Source: JBGTGG01 sp964398945 (GTDB lineage: Bacteria; Bacteroidota; Bacteroidia; Cytophagales; Cyclobacteriaceae). From it: a stretch of DNA of 64,000 nt. Below are positions 8,329 through 17,477 of this stretch, one piece after another; position 1 is the first letter of the stretch; each line of letters starts with the position of its first letter. Made by a program: the position numbers and the translations under genes. The notes below the pieces were generated by a model. The model ran no database searches. It saw only the letters and a program-made list of their open reading frames with translations, and was not told the DNA's origin. The stretch is taken from contig CAYNOT010000002.1 of NCBI GenBank assembly GCA_964398945.1, positions 62,001 to 126,000 of the forward strand, read 5' to 3'.

Positions 8329-9576
8329 TTAGTGTGGCATATTTAACCGGATCAGATTCAAAACTGCCGATGCGGTGATTTTGATATTGATCAATCGATC
8401 AGGCGATAATTGAAGTTTTTTCGTCACCGTTTTTTCCTTGTCGGAATAGGCAATCCAAATCGTGCCCACAGGTTTATCGGGTGTTGCACCTCCGGGACCT
8501 GCAATGCCACTGGTGGCCACACCAATGTTGGCATTGAACTTTGCCCGCACCAGATTCGCCATCTCGATGATGGTCGGTTCGCTTACCGCGCCAAATTTTT
8601 CGAGTGTTTCAGGTTTTACACCAAGTTGACGCATTTTAATTTCGTAAGCATACGGGATCATCGCACCAAGAAAATAATCGGAACTACCGGGAATGCTCGT
8701 TACCAAATGGGTGAGATAACCACCTGTACAACTTTCTGCAATGGAAAGGGTTAATCCTTTTTCTTTCAATTTTCTTCCCACTACAAATTCAAGTTCTTCC
8801 TCGCCATATCCATAAATATTTTGTCCGATAATCGGTTTTACTTTTTCAACCAATGTATCGAGTTCACTTTCCAATTCTTTTTTATTGTCGCCTGTTGCCG
8901 TAAGCCTAAGCTTTACATTTCCCAATGTAGGGAGGTAAGCCAGTCGGATGTGTGGTGGCAATTCAGCTTCCCATGCGGTAATTTTTTCTGCAAGAAAGGA
9001 TTCCCCAATTCCGGCAGTGCGGATAATGCGGTGGGTGATGATGGGAAGTTCAAAAATGGTTTTCAGTTTTGGGATCACAAAATTTTTCATCATCGCTTTC
9101 ATTTCATGCGGAACCCCCGGCATTGAAACGAAAACTTTTCCATTCATTTCAAACCACATCCCCGGTGCGGTGCCCAATGTGTTTTGAATGGCAGTACATG
9201 CTTTTGGGAGGGCCGCTTGTTGCCGGTTGACTTCCGTGATTTCGCGTCCCCTGCTTTTAAAAAATTCAGTCACGTGCCGCAAGGATTCTTCATCCATTAC
9301 CAATGGGGAATCAAAATATTTTACAAGGCAAGGTTTGGTAAGGTCATCATTGGTGGGCCCCAGGCCTCCGGTAATTAAAATAATGTTGGCACGCTTTTCA
9401 GCTTCTGCCAATGCGGTTAAAATTTCTTCCTCCCGGTCCCCAATGGTGGTCCTTCTTAATACACGGATATTTACCAGACTTAATTCACCACTGATCCAAT
9501 GTGCATTTGTGTCCAGGGTTTGGCCATACAATAACTCATCGCCTATCGAAACAATCTCCGCAACTATTGACTTCAT
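8329..9576 (-). CDS. cinA: CinA family protein (competence/damage-inducible, NMN deamidase / ADP-ribose pyrophosphatase)
   Basis: A 415-residue full-length CinA. The N-terminal MogA/MoaB-like domain (residues ~1-170) carries IGDELLYGQTLDTNAHWI and the ITGGLGPTNDDLTK motif. The C-terminal CinA_C domain (about 255-410) carries SIAESCTGGYLTHLVTSIPG and ATSGIAGPGG. In characterised homologues the C-terminal domain deamidates nicotinamide mononucleotide, and the N-terminal domain hydrolyses ADP-ribose, so the protein serves NAD salvage. The competence link is historical. It is followed on the same strand by the E2 gene after 127 bp. Confidence 0.93.
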   Translation of the reverse strand: MKSIVAEIVSIGDELLYGQTLDTNAHWISGELSLVNIRVLRRTTIGDREEEILTALAEAEKRANIILITGGLGPTNDDLTKPCLVKYFDSPLVMDEESLRHVTEFFKSRGREITEVNRQQAALPKACTAIQNTLGTAPGMWFEMNGKVFVSMPGVPHEMKAMMKNFVIPKLKTIFELPIITHRIIRTAGIGESFLAEKITAWEAELPPHIRLAYLPTLGNVKLRLTATGDNKKELESELDTLVEKVKPIIGQNIYGYGEEELEFVVGRKLKEKGLTLSIAESCTGGYLTHLVTSIPGSSDYFLGAMIPYAYEIKMRQLGVKPETLEKFGAVSEPTIIEMANLVRAKFNANIGVATSGIAGPGGATPDKPVGTIWIAYSDKEKTVTKKLQLSPDRLINIKITASAVLNLIRLNMPH

Positions 9577-9695
9577 ACTTAAAGATTTGCGCCAAATTGC
9601 AAATATTAATACAATTCAAACAATCAATAGTAAAAAATGACTTTGGGGGATAGAAAAGTTTATCCTAATTTGTTTGTTCTTGAAATGTGAAGATT

Positions 9696-10970
9696 ATGAC
9701 CGAGCCAAAAAAAAACCCTTCTGCAGTTGACCGGCAAAAGGAAATTTATACCGGTGGTTTTGCTGGCCATACATCTGAAATCAAAATCGACCTTTCCCAG
9801 CTTGAACAAATTGCAAAAACGAAAATAACCCCTCAGGCTTTTGCCTATATAGCGGGCGGTGCTGGCATTGAAGGGACCATGTTGGCCAACCGGCAATCCT
9901 TTGACCGATATAAAATTGTTCCGCGCATGTTGGTGGACGTTGGTGTGCGCGACATTGGTATTGAACTGTTTGGAAAAAAATACGATACGCCTTTTTTGAT
10001 AGCCCCAATTGGTGTATTGGAAATGGCTCATCCAGATGCGGATTTAGCAGTTGCAAGAGCGGCTTCCGCACTCAGGATCCCCTATATTTTTTCGAATCAG
10101 GCATCTGTTTCCATGGAAGACACCGCAGCGGTGATGGGAAACAATCCAAAGTGGTTTCAATTATATTGGAGTAAATCAAATGACCTGGTCGCAAGTTTAG
10201 TAGCGCGTGCAGAAAAATCCGGTTGTGAAGCTATCGCGGTCACGCTTGATACTACCCTGCTGGGATGGCGTACACGCGATCTTGATTTAGCGTACTTACC
10301 TTTTTTGGAAGGAAAGGGAATTGCGCAGTACACTTCCGATCCGGTTTTTCAAAAAATGATGGCTGAAGAAGCAGATGAGTCCCCGGCATCGGACATTACC
10401 ATGCAATCTTTATTGGGATTGATCAAGATGGTAAAGCGATATCCCGGCACCGGTTTTTTTTCCAAGTTGCGATCCGGTCGGCCTGTAAAAGCAGTACGGA
10501 AATTTATTGGTACATATTCCAATCCTTCCACAACCTGGGATGACCTTAAATTTTTGCGATCGCACACCAACCTTCCTATTGTGTTGAAAGGAATACAACA
10601 TCCTGATGATGCAAAAAAAGCGATGGACTTTGGAATGGACGGGATTATTGTTTCCAATCACGGGGGCAGACAAGTGGATGGTGCCATCGGATCTTTTGAC
10701 GCCTTGCCGGGAATTGTGGAGGTGGTAAAGGAAAAAATACCAATACTATTTGATAGCGGTGTACGGGGTGGCGCGGATGTTTTTAAAGCATTGGCGATGG
10801 GCGCAAGGGGGGTTTGCATTGGAAGGCCGTATGTTTACGGATTGGCGATCAACGGGCAGCAAGGTGTTTACGATGTGTTGCGTAACTTTATGGCCGACTT
10901 TGAATTAACAATGGGGCTTTCGGGTTGTAGGAATATTAAAGGGATTACACGGGATTGTTTAACGAAGTAA
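9696..10970 (+). CDS. FMN-dependent alpha-hydroxy-acid oxidase (lactate oxidase / lactate 2-monooxygenase family)
   Basis: A 424-residue flavoenzyme of the alpha-hydroxy-acid dehydrogenase family. Family signatures are the PFLIAPIGVLEMAHPDADLA segment near residue 94, KWFQLYWSKSND, the GWRTRDLDLAYLPFL stretch, the FMN and catalytic motif VSNHGGRQVDG with the active-site His, and DSGVRGGADVFKALAMGA plus IGRPYVYGLA for phosphate binding. The GWRTRDLDLAYLPFL segment and the long insertion after it resemble lactate 2-monooxygenase and lactate oxidase more than glycolate oxidase. The ATG at 9696 is preferred to an in-frame GTG three codons earlier. The next gene starts 12 bp downstream. Confidence 0.88.
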   Translation: MTEPKKNPSAVDRQKEIYTGGFAGHTSEIKIDLSQLEQIAKTKITPQAFAYIAGGAGIEGTMLANRQSFDRYKIVPRMLVDVGVRDIGIELFGKKYDTPFLIAPIGVLEMAHPDADLAVARAASALRIPYIFSNQASVSMEDTAAVMGNNPKWFQLYWSKSNDLVASLVARAEKSGCEAIAVTLDTTLLGWRTRDLDLAYLPFLEGKGIAQYTSDPVFQKMMAEEADESPASDITMQSLLGLIKMVKRYPGTGFFSKLRSGRPVKAVRKFIGTYSNPSTTWDDLKFLRSHTNLPIVLKGIQHPDDAKKAMDFGMDGIIVSNHGGRQVDGAIGSFDALPGIVEVVKEKIPILFDSGVRGGADVFKALAMGARGVCIGRPYVYGLAINGQQGVYDVLRNFMADFELTMGLSGCRNIKGITRDCLTK

Positions 10971-10982
10971 GTATTAAAATTT

Positions 10983-11711
10983 ATGGGAAAAATATATTCA
11001 ATTGGTATTTTAATTTTAGGAATTGCCTTCGTATTGGGATGTAGTTCGGCACAAATCAACCAGGCACTTAACGATGCCAACAAAGCATTGGGCGGGGACC
11101 AGCCTTTGACAAGCGCTGAAGTTGCGGAAGGTTTAAAGGAAGCTTTGATCAAAGGAATTTCAAAAGGATCGGACCAGGCATCACAACTGGATGGGTATTT
11201 TAAAAACCCGAAGATAAAAATCCCCTTCCCTCCGGAAGTTAAAAAAGTGGAAGACAAACTTCGTCAGCTGGGGCTGGGAAGTGAAGTGGATAAATTTGTG
11301 ATGACGTTGAACCGGGGCGCAGAAGATGCAGCCAAAGAAGCCAAGCCGATTTTTATTTCCGCTATTAAGGCCATGACCATTCAGGATGCGTGGAGCATTT
11401 TGCGTGGCGACAAGGATGCGGCTACCCAATATTTAATGCGCACCACTTCAACGCAGTTGAAAGAGAAGTTTCAACCCGTTATAAAAAACTCATTGAACAA
11501 AGTGAACGCCACTAAATATTACGGTGACATCGTAAGCACCTACAACAAAGTTCCATTGGTGGAAAAAGTAAATCCTGAACTGGATGCGTATGCTACTGAC
11601 AAAGCGATTGAAGGATTGTTTACACTCATTGCGGAAGAAGAAGGAAAAATCCGCGACAACCCTGCTGAACGCACAACGGAATTATTGAAAAAAGTATTTG
11701 GAGCGAAGTAA
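10983..11711 (+). CDS. DUF4197 lipoprotein
   Basis: A 242-residue lipoprotein: signal peptide with lipobox FVLGC near residue 20, then a helix-rich mature region typical of DUF4197. Characteristic stretches are GLKEALIKGISKGSDQ, GYFKNPKIKIPFPPE, SAIKAMTIQDAWSILRGD and DAYATDKAIEGLFTLIAEEE. The family is widespread in Proteobacteria and Bacteroidota, is helical, and has no established function. It lies 12 bp after the hydroxy-acid oxidase and is probably co-transcribed with it. Confidence 0.88.
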   Translation: MGKIYSIGILILGIAFVLGCSSAQINQALNDANKALGGDQPLTSAEVAEGLKEALIKGISKGSDQASQLDGYFKNPKIKIPFPPEVKKVEDKLRQLGLGSEVDKFVMTLNRGAEDAAKEAKPIFISAIKAMTIQDAWSILRGDKDAATQYLMRTTSTQLKEKFQPVIKNSLNKVNATKYYGDIVSTYNKVPLVEKVNPELDAYATDKAIEGLFTLIAEEEGKIRDNPAERTTELLKKVFGAK

Positions 11712-11712
11712 G

Positions 11713-11850
11713 AATAGACATAAGATATAAGAATTTAGACATAAGACGTTTCAGGTTATAAGTTACACGTTGACACTTTCAAACTTTTAAACCTTTAACT
11801 AACAGGCAACAACCAAACAACTAACTAACAACTAACAACTAACAACTACT
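11713..11850. repeat. Intergenic word repeats upstream of paaN
   Basis: The first half repeats AGACATAAGATATAAG and AGACATAAGACG, the family with the hairpin copy near 6.85 kb. The second half is a run of AACTAAC / AACAACTAAC units up to the paaN start codon, similar to shorter runs at 5860-5882 and 16845-16858. No gene or terminator is recognisable here. The run gives an unstructured A/C-rich leader for paaN. Confidence 0.6.
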
Positions 11851-11851
11851 C

Positions 11852-13519
11852 ATGTCCCTTTTCGAAAAACATAAAACACTATTAAATCAAGCTATCGAAG
11901 CCCTGCACGCCCGTACATTTTACGCTGCCTATCCGGAACATCCGTCACCGAAAGTATATGGGGAACAAGCCGATGAAGAAGGCCGTACTAAATTTCAGGC
12001 GATGCTCGGAAAAAAGTTTGAAGAATTAAAACAAGAAAACCCAACTTCTTGGGCAGGACAAGAGGAGAGTCCGTATTTACAGGATGAACTAAAAATCACC
12101 TATCCGATTTTTCAACCACAAACGCTGGTGGAAAAAGCCGGGAAAGCATTTCATCAATGGCGAAAAATTTCTTCACAAGGTCGCGCAGGTATCCTGATCG
12201 AATCGTTGGAGCGAGTGAAGGACCGTTTTTTTGAAATCGCGTATGCGACCATGCACACCACCGGACAAGGATACATGATGGCGTTTCAGGCATCGGGTCC
12301 GCATGCTGCCGACCGCGCGCTGGAAGCAATTGCTGCCGGCTATGAAGAGTTGCAACGTTTTCCTGCAAAAGCATTGTGGGACAAGCCGATGGGAAAATAT
12401 AATCTTCAGATCAACAAAGAATGGCGTGCCGTTCCGAAAGGGGTTTCTGTAGTGATTGGTTGTTCTACTTTTCCGACATGGAATTCCGTGACAGGAATTT
12501 ATGGAAGTTTGATCACCGGCAATCCGGTGATTGTAAAGCCCCATCCGGGAGCCATCTTGCCAATTGCGATTGTAGTGGCAGAAATTCAAAACGTGCTGGT
12601 GGAAAATAATCTCGATCCAACTATTTGTCAGTTGGGGGCGGATACGTTTGATGACATGAACACAAAAGCACTTGCCGAACATCCCGATGTTAAGTTGATT
12701 GATTTTACAGGCAACTCGGCTTTTGGAAGTTATCTGGAAGCCCTTCCGGGGAAAGCAGTTTTCACGGAAAAGACAGGCGTCAATTCCGTGATTTTGGATT
12801 CTGTTGAAGATGTGGATAAGGTGGCCGCGAACCTTGCGTTCTCAGTGAACTTATACAGCGGCCAAATGTGTACCGCGCCACAGAATTTTTATATCCCGGA
12901 AGGTGGGATCAGCGGACCGGATGGAAATGTTTCCTTTGATGAATTTGCACAAAAGTTTGTGGAGAACATCAACGGGCTTATTGATAATCCGAAAGCCGGC
13001 CCGTTTGTGTTGGGCGCGATTCAAAATCCGAAGACTAGCAGCCGCGTTCGGGAAGCAGAAATCCTGCCGGGGAAAGTGTGGATGAAGACCCGGACATTTG
13101 AAAACCCCATGTTCAAAAATGCGCGTGTCACCACACCCGTTGTTGTAGAAGTGGAAGCAGCCAACAAAGAAGTATTCAGTAAAGAATTGTTTGGCCCGAT
13201 TGCGCTGCTGATCAAAACCAAAAACACTGAGGAATCCATTGCGTTGGCAAAGGAGATGGCGATTGCGCACGGTGCGATTTCATGCGGTGCATATACTACA
13301 GATGAAGCAGTAAAAGAAAAAATTGCTGATGAAATGAGTTTAGCTGCAACCCCTGTTTCGTTTAATTTAACAGGCGGGATTTACATGAACCAGAATGCAG
13401 CGTTTTCAGATTTCCATGTAACGGGTGGAAACCCATCCGGTAATGCGAGCTTCACCAATCCTGAATATGTAACCAAACGGTTTACATGGGTTGGGCATCG
13501 GGAGCCGGTGAAGGGGTAG
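11852..13519 (+). CDS. paaN: Phenylacetic acid degradation protein PaaN (aldehyde dehydrogenase family)
   Basis: A 555-residue aldehyde dehydrogenase-superfamily protein matching the PaaN type of the phenylacetyl-CoA pathway, which oxidises the ring-opened semialdehyde. It has the PaaN-type N-terminal extension (HARTFYAAYPEHPSPKVYG), the nucleotide-binding stretch (VIGCSTFPTWNSV, GNPVIVKPHPGAI), the general-base segment FTEKTGVNS, and the catalytic cysteine in SGQMCTAPQNFY. The C-terminus runs ASFTNPEYVTKRFTWVGHRE. No other paa genes are in the window, so its pathway setting cannot be confirmed. A second, decayed copy of its last ~60 bp lies 730 bp downstream. Confidence 0.88.
   Translation: MSLFEKHKTLLNQAIEALHARTFYAAYPEHPSPKVYGEQADEEGRTKFQAMLGKKFEELKQENPTSWAGQEESPYLQDELKITYPIFQPQTLVEKAGKAFHQWRKISSQGRAGILIESLERVKDRFFEIAYATMHTTGQGYMMAFQASGPHAADRALEAIAAGYEELQRFPAKALWDKPMGKYNLQINKEWRAVPKGVSVVIGCSTFPTWNSVTGIYGSLITGNPVIVKPHPGAILPIAIVVAEIQNVLVENNLDPTICQLGADTFDDMNTKALAEHPDVKLIDFTGNSAFGSYLEALPGKAVFTEKTGVNSVILDSVEDVDKVAANLAFSVNLYSGQMCTAPQNFYIPEGGISGPDGNVSFDEFAQKFVENINGLIDNPKAGPFVLGAIQNPKTSSRVREAEILPGKVWMKTRTFENPMFKNARVTTPVVVEVEAANKEVFSKELFGPIALLIKTKNTEESIALAKEMAIAHGAISCGAYTTDEAVKEKIADEMSLAATPVSFNLTGGIYMNQNAAFSDFHVTGGNPSGNASFTNPEYVTKRFTWVGHREPVKG
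13444..13503 (+). repeat. paaN 3'-end direct repeat, copy 1 (within the gene)
   Basis: The last coding stretch of paaN (TGCGAGCTTCACCAATCCTG and the following ~40 bases) recurs at 14180-14240 with about five differences over 60 bp. The two copies are in the same orientation and bracket the PIN gene and its small partner. See the copy-2 entry and the corresponding finding. Confidence 0.85.
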
Positions 13520-13560
13520 TATCTGCTGGTATCTGATAACACTTTCATGTAACTTTGAAT

Positions 13561-14018
13561 ATGATTAAATCAGCATATTTGGATACATCGGTTTATGGAG
13601 GATACTTTGATGAGGAATTTTCTGAATCAACTGTCAGTTTCTTTGATCGAATTATTAGGGAGAATATTGAGTTGATTGTTTCGGAGGTTCTTTTAGCTGA
13701 ACTTGAAAACGCACCTGAACATGTGCGGGACTTAATCAACATTATTCCCTATGATCAAGTTCGGTCTATTGATGTAAGTTCAGAAGCAGAAAAATTGGCC
13801 AAACTTATATAGCGGAGAAGGTAGTCGAAAAAACAAGCTATGCTGATTGTTTGCACATCGCTTTGGCAACCCACAGTCACGCTGATATTTTGGTAAGTTG
13901 GAACTTCAAGCATATTGTTAACATTGATAGAATTCGTGGCTATAATTCTGTAAATCTGAAAATGGGATATAAAATGATTGAAATTTATTCACCTTTAGAA
14001 CTTGGAACTTATGAGTAA
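13561..14018 (+). pseudogene. PIN-domain nuclease (VapC-like toxin) broken by a one-base frameshift
   Basis: The first frame gives MIKSAYLDTSVYGGYFDEEF, with the first PIN acidic residue in YLDTS, continues through IVSEVLLAELENAP, and stops after LAKLI at 13812. One base out of phase the protein resumes at once as YIAEKVVEKTSYADCLHIAL, with the conserved Asp in YADCLH, then HADILVSWNFKHIVN, and ends in SPLELGTYE. Adding one T near 13806 would give a 152-residue PIN protein of normal length with all the family's acidic positions (D, E, D, D-like N). PIN toxins cleave RNA. As sequenced it cannot make the full product, so it is decayed or a sequencing error. A TAACTTTG element ends 3 bp before the ATG, which would imply a nearly leaderless message. 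Confidence 0.75.
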
Positions 14019-14157
14019 GGTAACTGTAAAAACCGAAAAAGGATTGGTGAAAAAATTAAGGGCCATCCGAGACAAAATGAATGTAGATATGCAAGACATG
14101 ACTTTTGAAGAAATGAAAGCCTATTTGCAAAAGATGAGGGAAAAGAAACCTCGGTAG
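14011..14157 (+). CDS. Small basic protein paired with the PIN gene (candidate antitoxin)
   Basis: A 48-residue ORF (MSKVTVKTEKGLVKKLRAIR ... MKAYLQKMREKKPR) whose ATG overlaps the last 8 bases of the PIN reading frame, the usual sign of a coupled two-gene module. It is Lys/Arg-rich with a helical pattern. It is shorter than typical VapB antitoxins and comes after the toxin rather than before it. I see no AbrB or ribbon-helix-helix signature. Its role as antitoxin is inferred only from position. Confidence 0.55.
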   Translation: MSKVTVKTEKGLVKKLRAIRDKMNVDMQDMTFEEMKAYLQKMREKKPR

Positions 14158-14179
14158 CAGGATCATAATCCTTCCGGAC

Positions 14180-14240
14180 TGTGAGATTCACGAATCCTGA
14201 ATATGTAATCAAACGGTTTACATGGGTTGGGCATCGGGAA
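14180..14240 (+). repeat. paaN 3'-end direct repeat, copy 2 (decayed)
   Basis: This copy still reads in frame as RFTNPEYVIKRFTWVGHREQ followed by Ala and a stop, against SFTNPEYVTKRFTWVGHRE in paaN. There is weak similarity for another ~10 bp upstream (CTTCCGGACTGTGAG against CATCCGGTAATGCGAG). Base changes are scattered and mostly conservative, so it looks like the tail of a paralogue or of a related strain's paaN. It closes off the PIN module on the right. Confidence 0.8.
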
Positions 14241-14337
14241 CAGGCTTAAATAGTTAAAACCATTTCCATATATTGTGCATACATAGCCCACGGTTTAACC
14301 AGGGCTATGATTGTGAATTCGAAAAATTGACTGAAAA

Positions 14338-14850
14338 ATGAAGAGACTGACAACCTTAATTTTACTACTCATTTCCTTTACGGTTTTGGGTCAAAAGACA
14401 AGCCTGGCAACAAATGGGTTTGTTGTAACCGGACAAGTAAAGAAAGAATTAAAATTCACTTTGTCGGACATTGAAAAATATCCTTCAAAGGAAATTGGAG
14501 ATGTGGTGATCACAAACCATTTAGGTGAACCGCGTGGAACAGCAAAGCATTTGACAGGAATTTTAGTAAAAGACTTATTGGAAAACCTGGAGCTTATAGA
14601 AGAAAGCCCAAAACGGTATAGTGAATTCTATCTGACTTTTGTAGCAGTCGACAACTACAAGGTGGTTTTCTCATGGAATGAAATTTTCAACTCACCTACA
14701 GGTAACAATTTATTCGTAATCACATCGAGAGACGGGAAGAAAATCAGCGACATGGAAGAGAGAATTTTAATACTGACTCCGAGCGATTTTAAAACTGGAC
14801 GGAGACATATTAAAGGGCTATCTAAAATTGTGGTACAGCGAGTTGACTAA
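14338..14850 (+). CDS. Secreted molybdopterin-binding-domain-like protein
   Basis: A 170-residue protein with a signal peptide (MKRLTTLILLLISFTVLGQ). The mature part resembles a single sulfite-oxidase-type molybdopterin domain: VVTGQVKKELKFTLSDIEKY, then TGILVKDLLENL, then VAVDNYKVVFSWNEIFNS, then DMEERILILTPSDFKTGRRH. Stand-alone versions of this small domain are common and often lack the cysteine that would ligate molybdenum. No Cys is visible here in the mature chain, so a redox function is doubtful. It begins ~100 bp after the decayed paaN tail. Confidence 0.65.
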   Translation: MKRLTTLILLLISFTVLGQKTSLATNGFVVTGQVKKELKFTLSDIEKYPSKEIGDVVITNHLGEPRGTAKHLTGILVKDLLENLELIEESPKRYSEFYLTFVAVDNYKVVFSWNEIFNSPTGNNLFVITSRDGKKISDMEERILILTPSDFKTGRRHIKGLSKIVVQRVD

Positions 14851-14962
14851 ATCAAGCCATTTTAAAAATCTTTTTAACCCCCACTACATAATGGATATAG
14901 AATCGAGCGCTTCTAAAGAAAATTAATCCGTAATCATAGTTTAGTAGAACTATCTTAAATGT

Positions 14963-16617
14963 ATGGAAGAATTGCACCATCGCCTCACTGCACCTCCCTT
15001 CATCCCTTTTCAAACCATCGGGTTATGCTTTAGTGGCGGTGGCTATCGTGCTTCGGCATTTGCACTGGGTGTGCTCTCCTATTTGCAACGTGTAACGTTG
15101 AATGAAAAACCCTTACTGGAAAATGTAGATGCACTGAGCACCGTCAGCGGTGGCACATTAACGGGTGTGGTATATGCTGTTTCGCAAGCAAATGGAACAC
15201 CCTTCGATCAGTTTTTTAAAAGTTTCTATCAGTTTATGAAAGACGATAAACTAACGGAAACTGCTGTCAATATTTTAAAAGATGATGAACGATGGAAAGT
15301 AATCCACAAGAAACGTTCGCTGATTAATTCCTTTGCGTTGGCCTATGAAGAACTGCTTGTACAGGGTACGTTTGATTTTTTTGAACAGACAAATCAAACA
15401 TCACATCTTAAACAAGTTTGCTTTAATGCAACAGATTTTTCATTCGGTCTGGCCTTTCGTTTTCAGAATACAGGATTGTTTGGAAACAAGCCATTAAACT
15501 GTGCTGAATTAAATGCCGTTAAGCGGGAAGTGAAGGTTGCAGATGCAATAGCTTCCTCTTCTTGTTTCCCATTTGGTTTCGAGCCCATGATTTTTCCGGA
15601 TGACTATTTTTCCAACCATGATGCACCAGACTACAAAGCATTGAAAAGACGTGATCAGTTTGTGGATGGAGTAGGGGTGATGGATGGCGGCATTGTCGAC
15701 AATCAGGGTATTGGGAGTATGATCAATATGGGTGATTCAAAATTGCGTGACCGAAAACTGGATTTGATTATTGTGAATGATGTTGGCGGCTATCGTATGG
15801 ATCCATGGATACAAGGAAGTGGAATTCCCGGAACAAAGAAATCCGTAAAGGAATCAATCCTTGATTTATTGAAGTACCTGGATATGCGTTGGTATTATTG
15901 GGCAATCTTAGTGGCCGGTATGCTTATGCTGATACTCAATTCCATGCTCGTTTTAAGCAAGCCTGGCCAGCGGTATATATAGTAGGTGGTCTGCTTTCAG
16001 GAGTGGGGCTCATCTTAACGGGCTTTGGCTTGATCACAAGCGTGACGAAACGTTTTGGCCTGGCTTGGTTCGATTCTGTATTTAAAAGAAAAGTACCTGA
16101 AGTATTGCTCGATGAAGTGGCCAGCTTATCAAACCTTGACATTACACTTGTGCGCAGGATGCTTTCAGAACGGATTACCTCTACTTATAAAATGGTGAAC
16201 GATATTTTTTTAAAGCAAATCCGCAGAATGAATTACGACTTGCTGTATTCAAAAGAGGAATTAAAAAACCGGGTCATTACATCTACGGTATATCAATTGA
16301 ACGGTCAACCTACGCTATACAAAAAGCAACAATTTAATAAAGCGATATCGCCACTGCCGAGTGTGCGCCTGAAGGCTGCTGCCCTTATTGCTTCCGAAAC
16401 ACCCACTACCTTGTGGTGGGACGAAAGGGATATACACCTCGAACGGCAAGACAACCTGATTGCATGTGGCCAGTTTACTACGTGTTATAGTTTAATGGAT
16501 TACATTTTAAAGTTGAAGACAGCAGGGCTTGTACAAAATGAGTTTGATGATTTGTACAAACAGCTCCACACCGATTGGGAACAGTTTAATGAAACCCCAT
16601 TTTTTTTGTTGCGATAG
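14963..16617 (+). pseudogene. Patatin-like phospholipase with C-terminal membrane region, split by a frameshift
   Basis: The first frame (to 15982) encodes the patatin domain: oxyanion motif CFSGGGYRASAF near residues 22-33, the nucleophile in STVSGGTLTG near S62, and the catalytic Asp in MDGGIVDNQG near residue 240. It stops inside a hydrophobic stretch. A second frame, open from 15889, continues with a membrane segment (VYIVGGLLSGVGLILTGFGL) and a ~190-residue cytoplasmic tail ending in WEQFNETPFFLLR. The total length is one base short of 552 codons, so a single-base deletion between about 15889 and 15955 explains the split. The family hydrolyses acyl esters of phospholipids. It is either a recent pseudogene or a sequence error, because both halves look well conserved. 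Confidence 0.75.
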
Positions 16618-16866
16618 GGCTAATAATTCGAGAAGCTTCTGATCAAATAGTATAATCGATGTATGCTCTAAAAAAAGCACAGCGAATTTTATCGGATTGA
16701 GGGATTTGAATTTTGTTACAAAACTCCAAGGCAACACTGGATACGGGGTGGTACACAACGCTCAATGAATTTTTTGCTTGTTCATTTTAATTAATTCCTT
16801 GCTCCGCAATCGATTTCTAAATCATTTTTCTTACCTTGATTGAACAACTAACTAAACCAATTGATT

Positions 16867-17364
16867 ATGAAAAAACTAGGACTGTCCTTTTTATTGGTGT
16901 TCGGCATCATTACCATTAATTTCGCACAAAGCGAAAAAATTATGGTTTCAGCAGGCTTTGGTATACTTGCTCCAGCTTGTGTCAATTGTAATTTGTTGTC
17001 AGGGTTCGAGGCGGCTGGCGGGTATGCTATCACAGAGAAAATTGTTGGATCCGTGAATCTTGGATTTTTTAGCAGATCACAATCCGATTCAAAGCTTAAT
17101 GCATTCGCCATTGGTATCTCGGGTGAATATTATTTTAAAGAAGCCTACAAAGGTTTTTATGTCAGCCCTGATGTTACGTTTATTTCACGTTCGGTAAAGG
17201 ACTCCGACTTTTCGGACGGTGACCTTACCATTGGGTTGAACTTAGGATGGGCTATTTCTATTGGAGATCACTTTAGAATTATCCCACACTTTGGTTATGG
17301 AACGTGGTTTGAGGATTCAGATGGAAGAATAACTACAGGGTTAAAAGTTGGATACAGACTTTAA
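16867..17364 (+). CDS. Small outer-membrane beta-barrel protein
   Basis: A 165-residue protein with a signal peptide (MKKLGLSFLLVFGIITINFA) and alternating polar/hydrophobic strands (GYAITEKIVGSVNLGFF, GISGEYYFKEAY, GLNLGWAISIGDHFRIIPHF), ending in the barrel-type terminus TTGLKVGYRL. This is the pattern of 8-stranded OmpX/OmpW-like barrels. The ATG at 16867 is chosen because it begins the signal peptide. Two cysteines close together (PACVNCN) near residue 38 are unusual for such a barrel. No specific function can be given. Confidence 0.75.
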   Translation: MKKLGLSFLLVFGIITINFAQSEKIMVSAGFGILAPACVNCNLLSGFEAAGGYAITEKIVGSVNLGFFSRSQSDSKLNAFAIGISGEYYFKEAYKGFYVSPDVTFISRSVKDSDFSDGDLTIGLNLGWAISIGDHFRIIPHFGYGTWFEDSDGRITTGLKVGYRL

Positions 17365-17379
17365 AATAGTATTGGATCA

Positions 17380-17415
17380 AATCAGTGACGCTGTCCAGGC
17401 GTCACTGATTTTAAT
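17380..17415 (+). terminator. Hairpin terminator after the small barrel gene
   Basis: Perfect 11-bp arms AATCAGTGACG (17380-17390) and CGTCACTGATT (17400-17410) with a 9-base loop, followed by TTTAATC. The hairpin lies 16 bp after the stop codon. The A-rich left flank means it could also serve the converging PBP4 gene, although the T-tract is short on both strands. Confidence 0.75.
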
Positions 17416-17477
17416 CATACCAACCCTTTCTTACACTGGCACTTTGAGTTTAAGAACCGTTGCAACATACAACACCC

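Noticed and set aside
16618..16866. Possible protein fragment ANFIGLRDLNFVTKLQGNTG read on the plus strand
   Set aside because: It is only ~26 open codons with no start or homologue I recognise, and chance openness is likely. Not strong enough for a pseudogene call.
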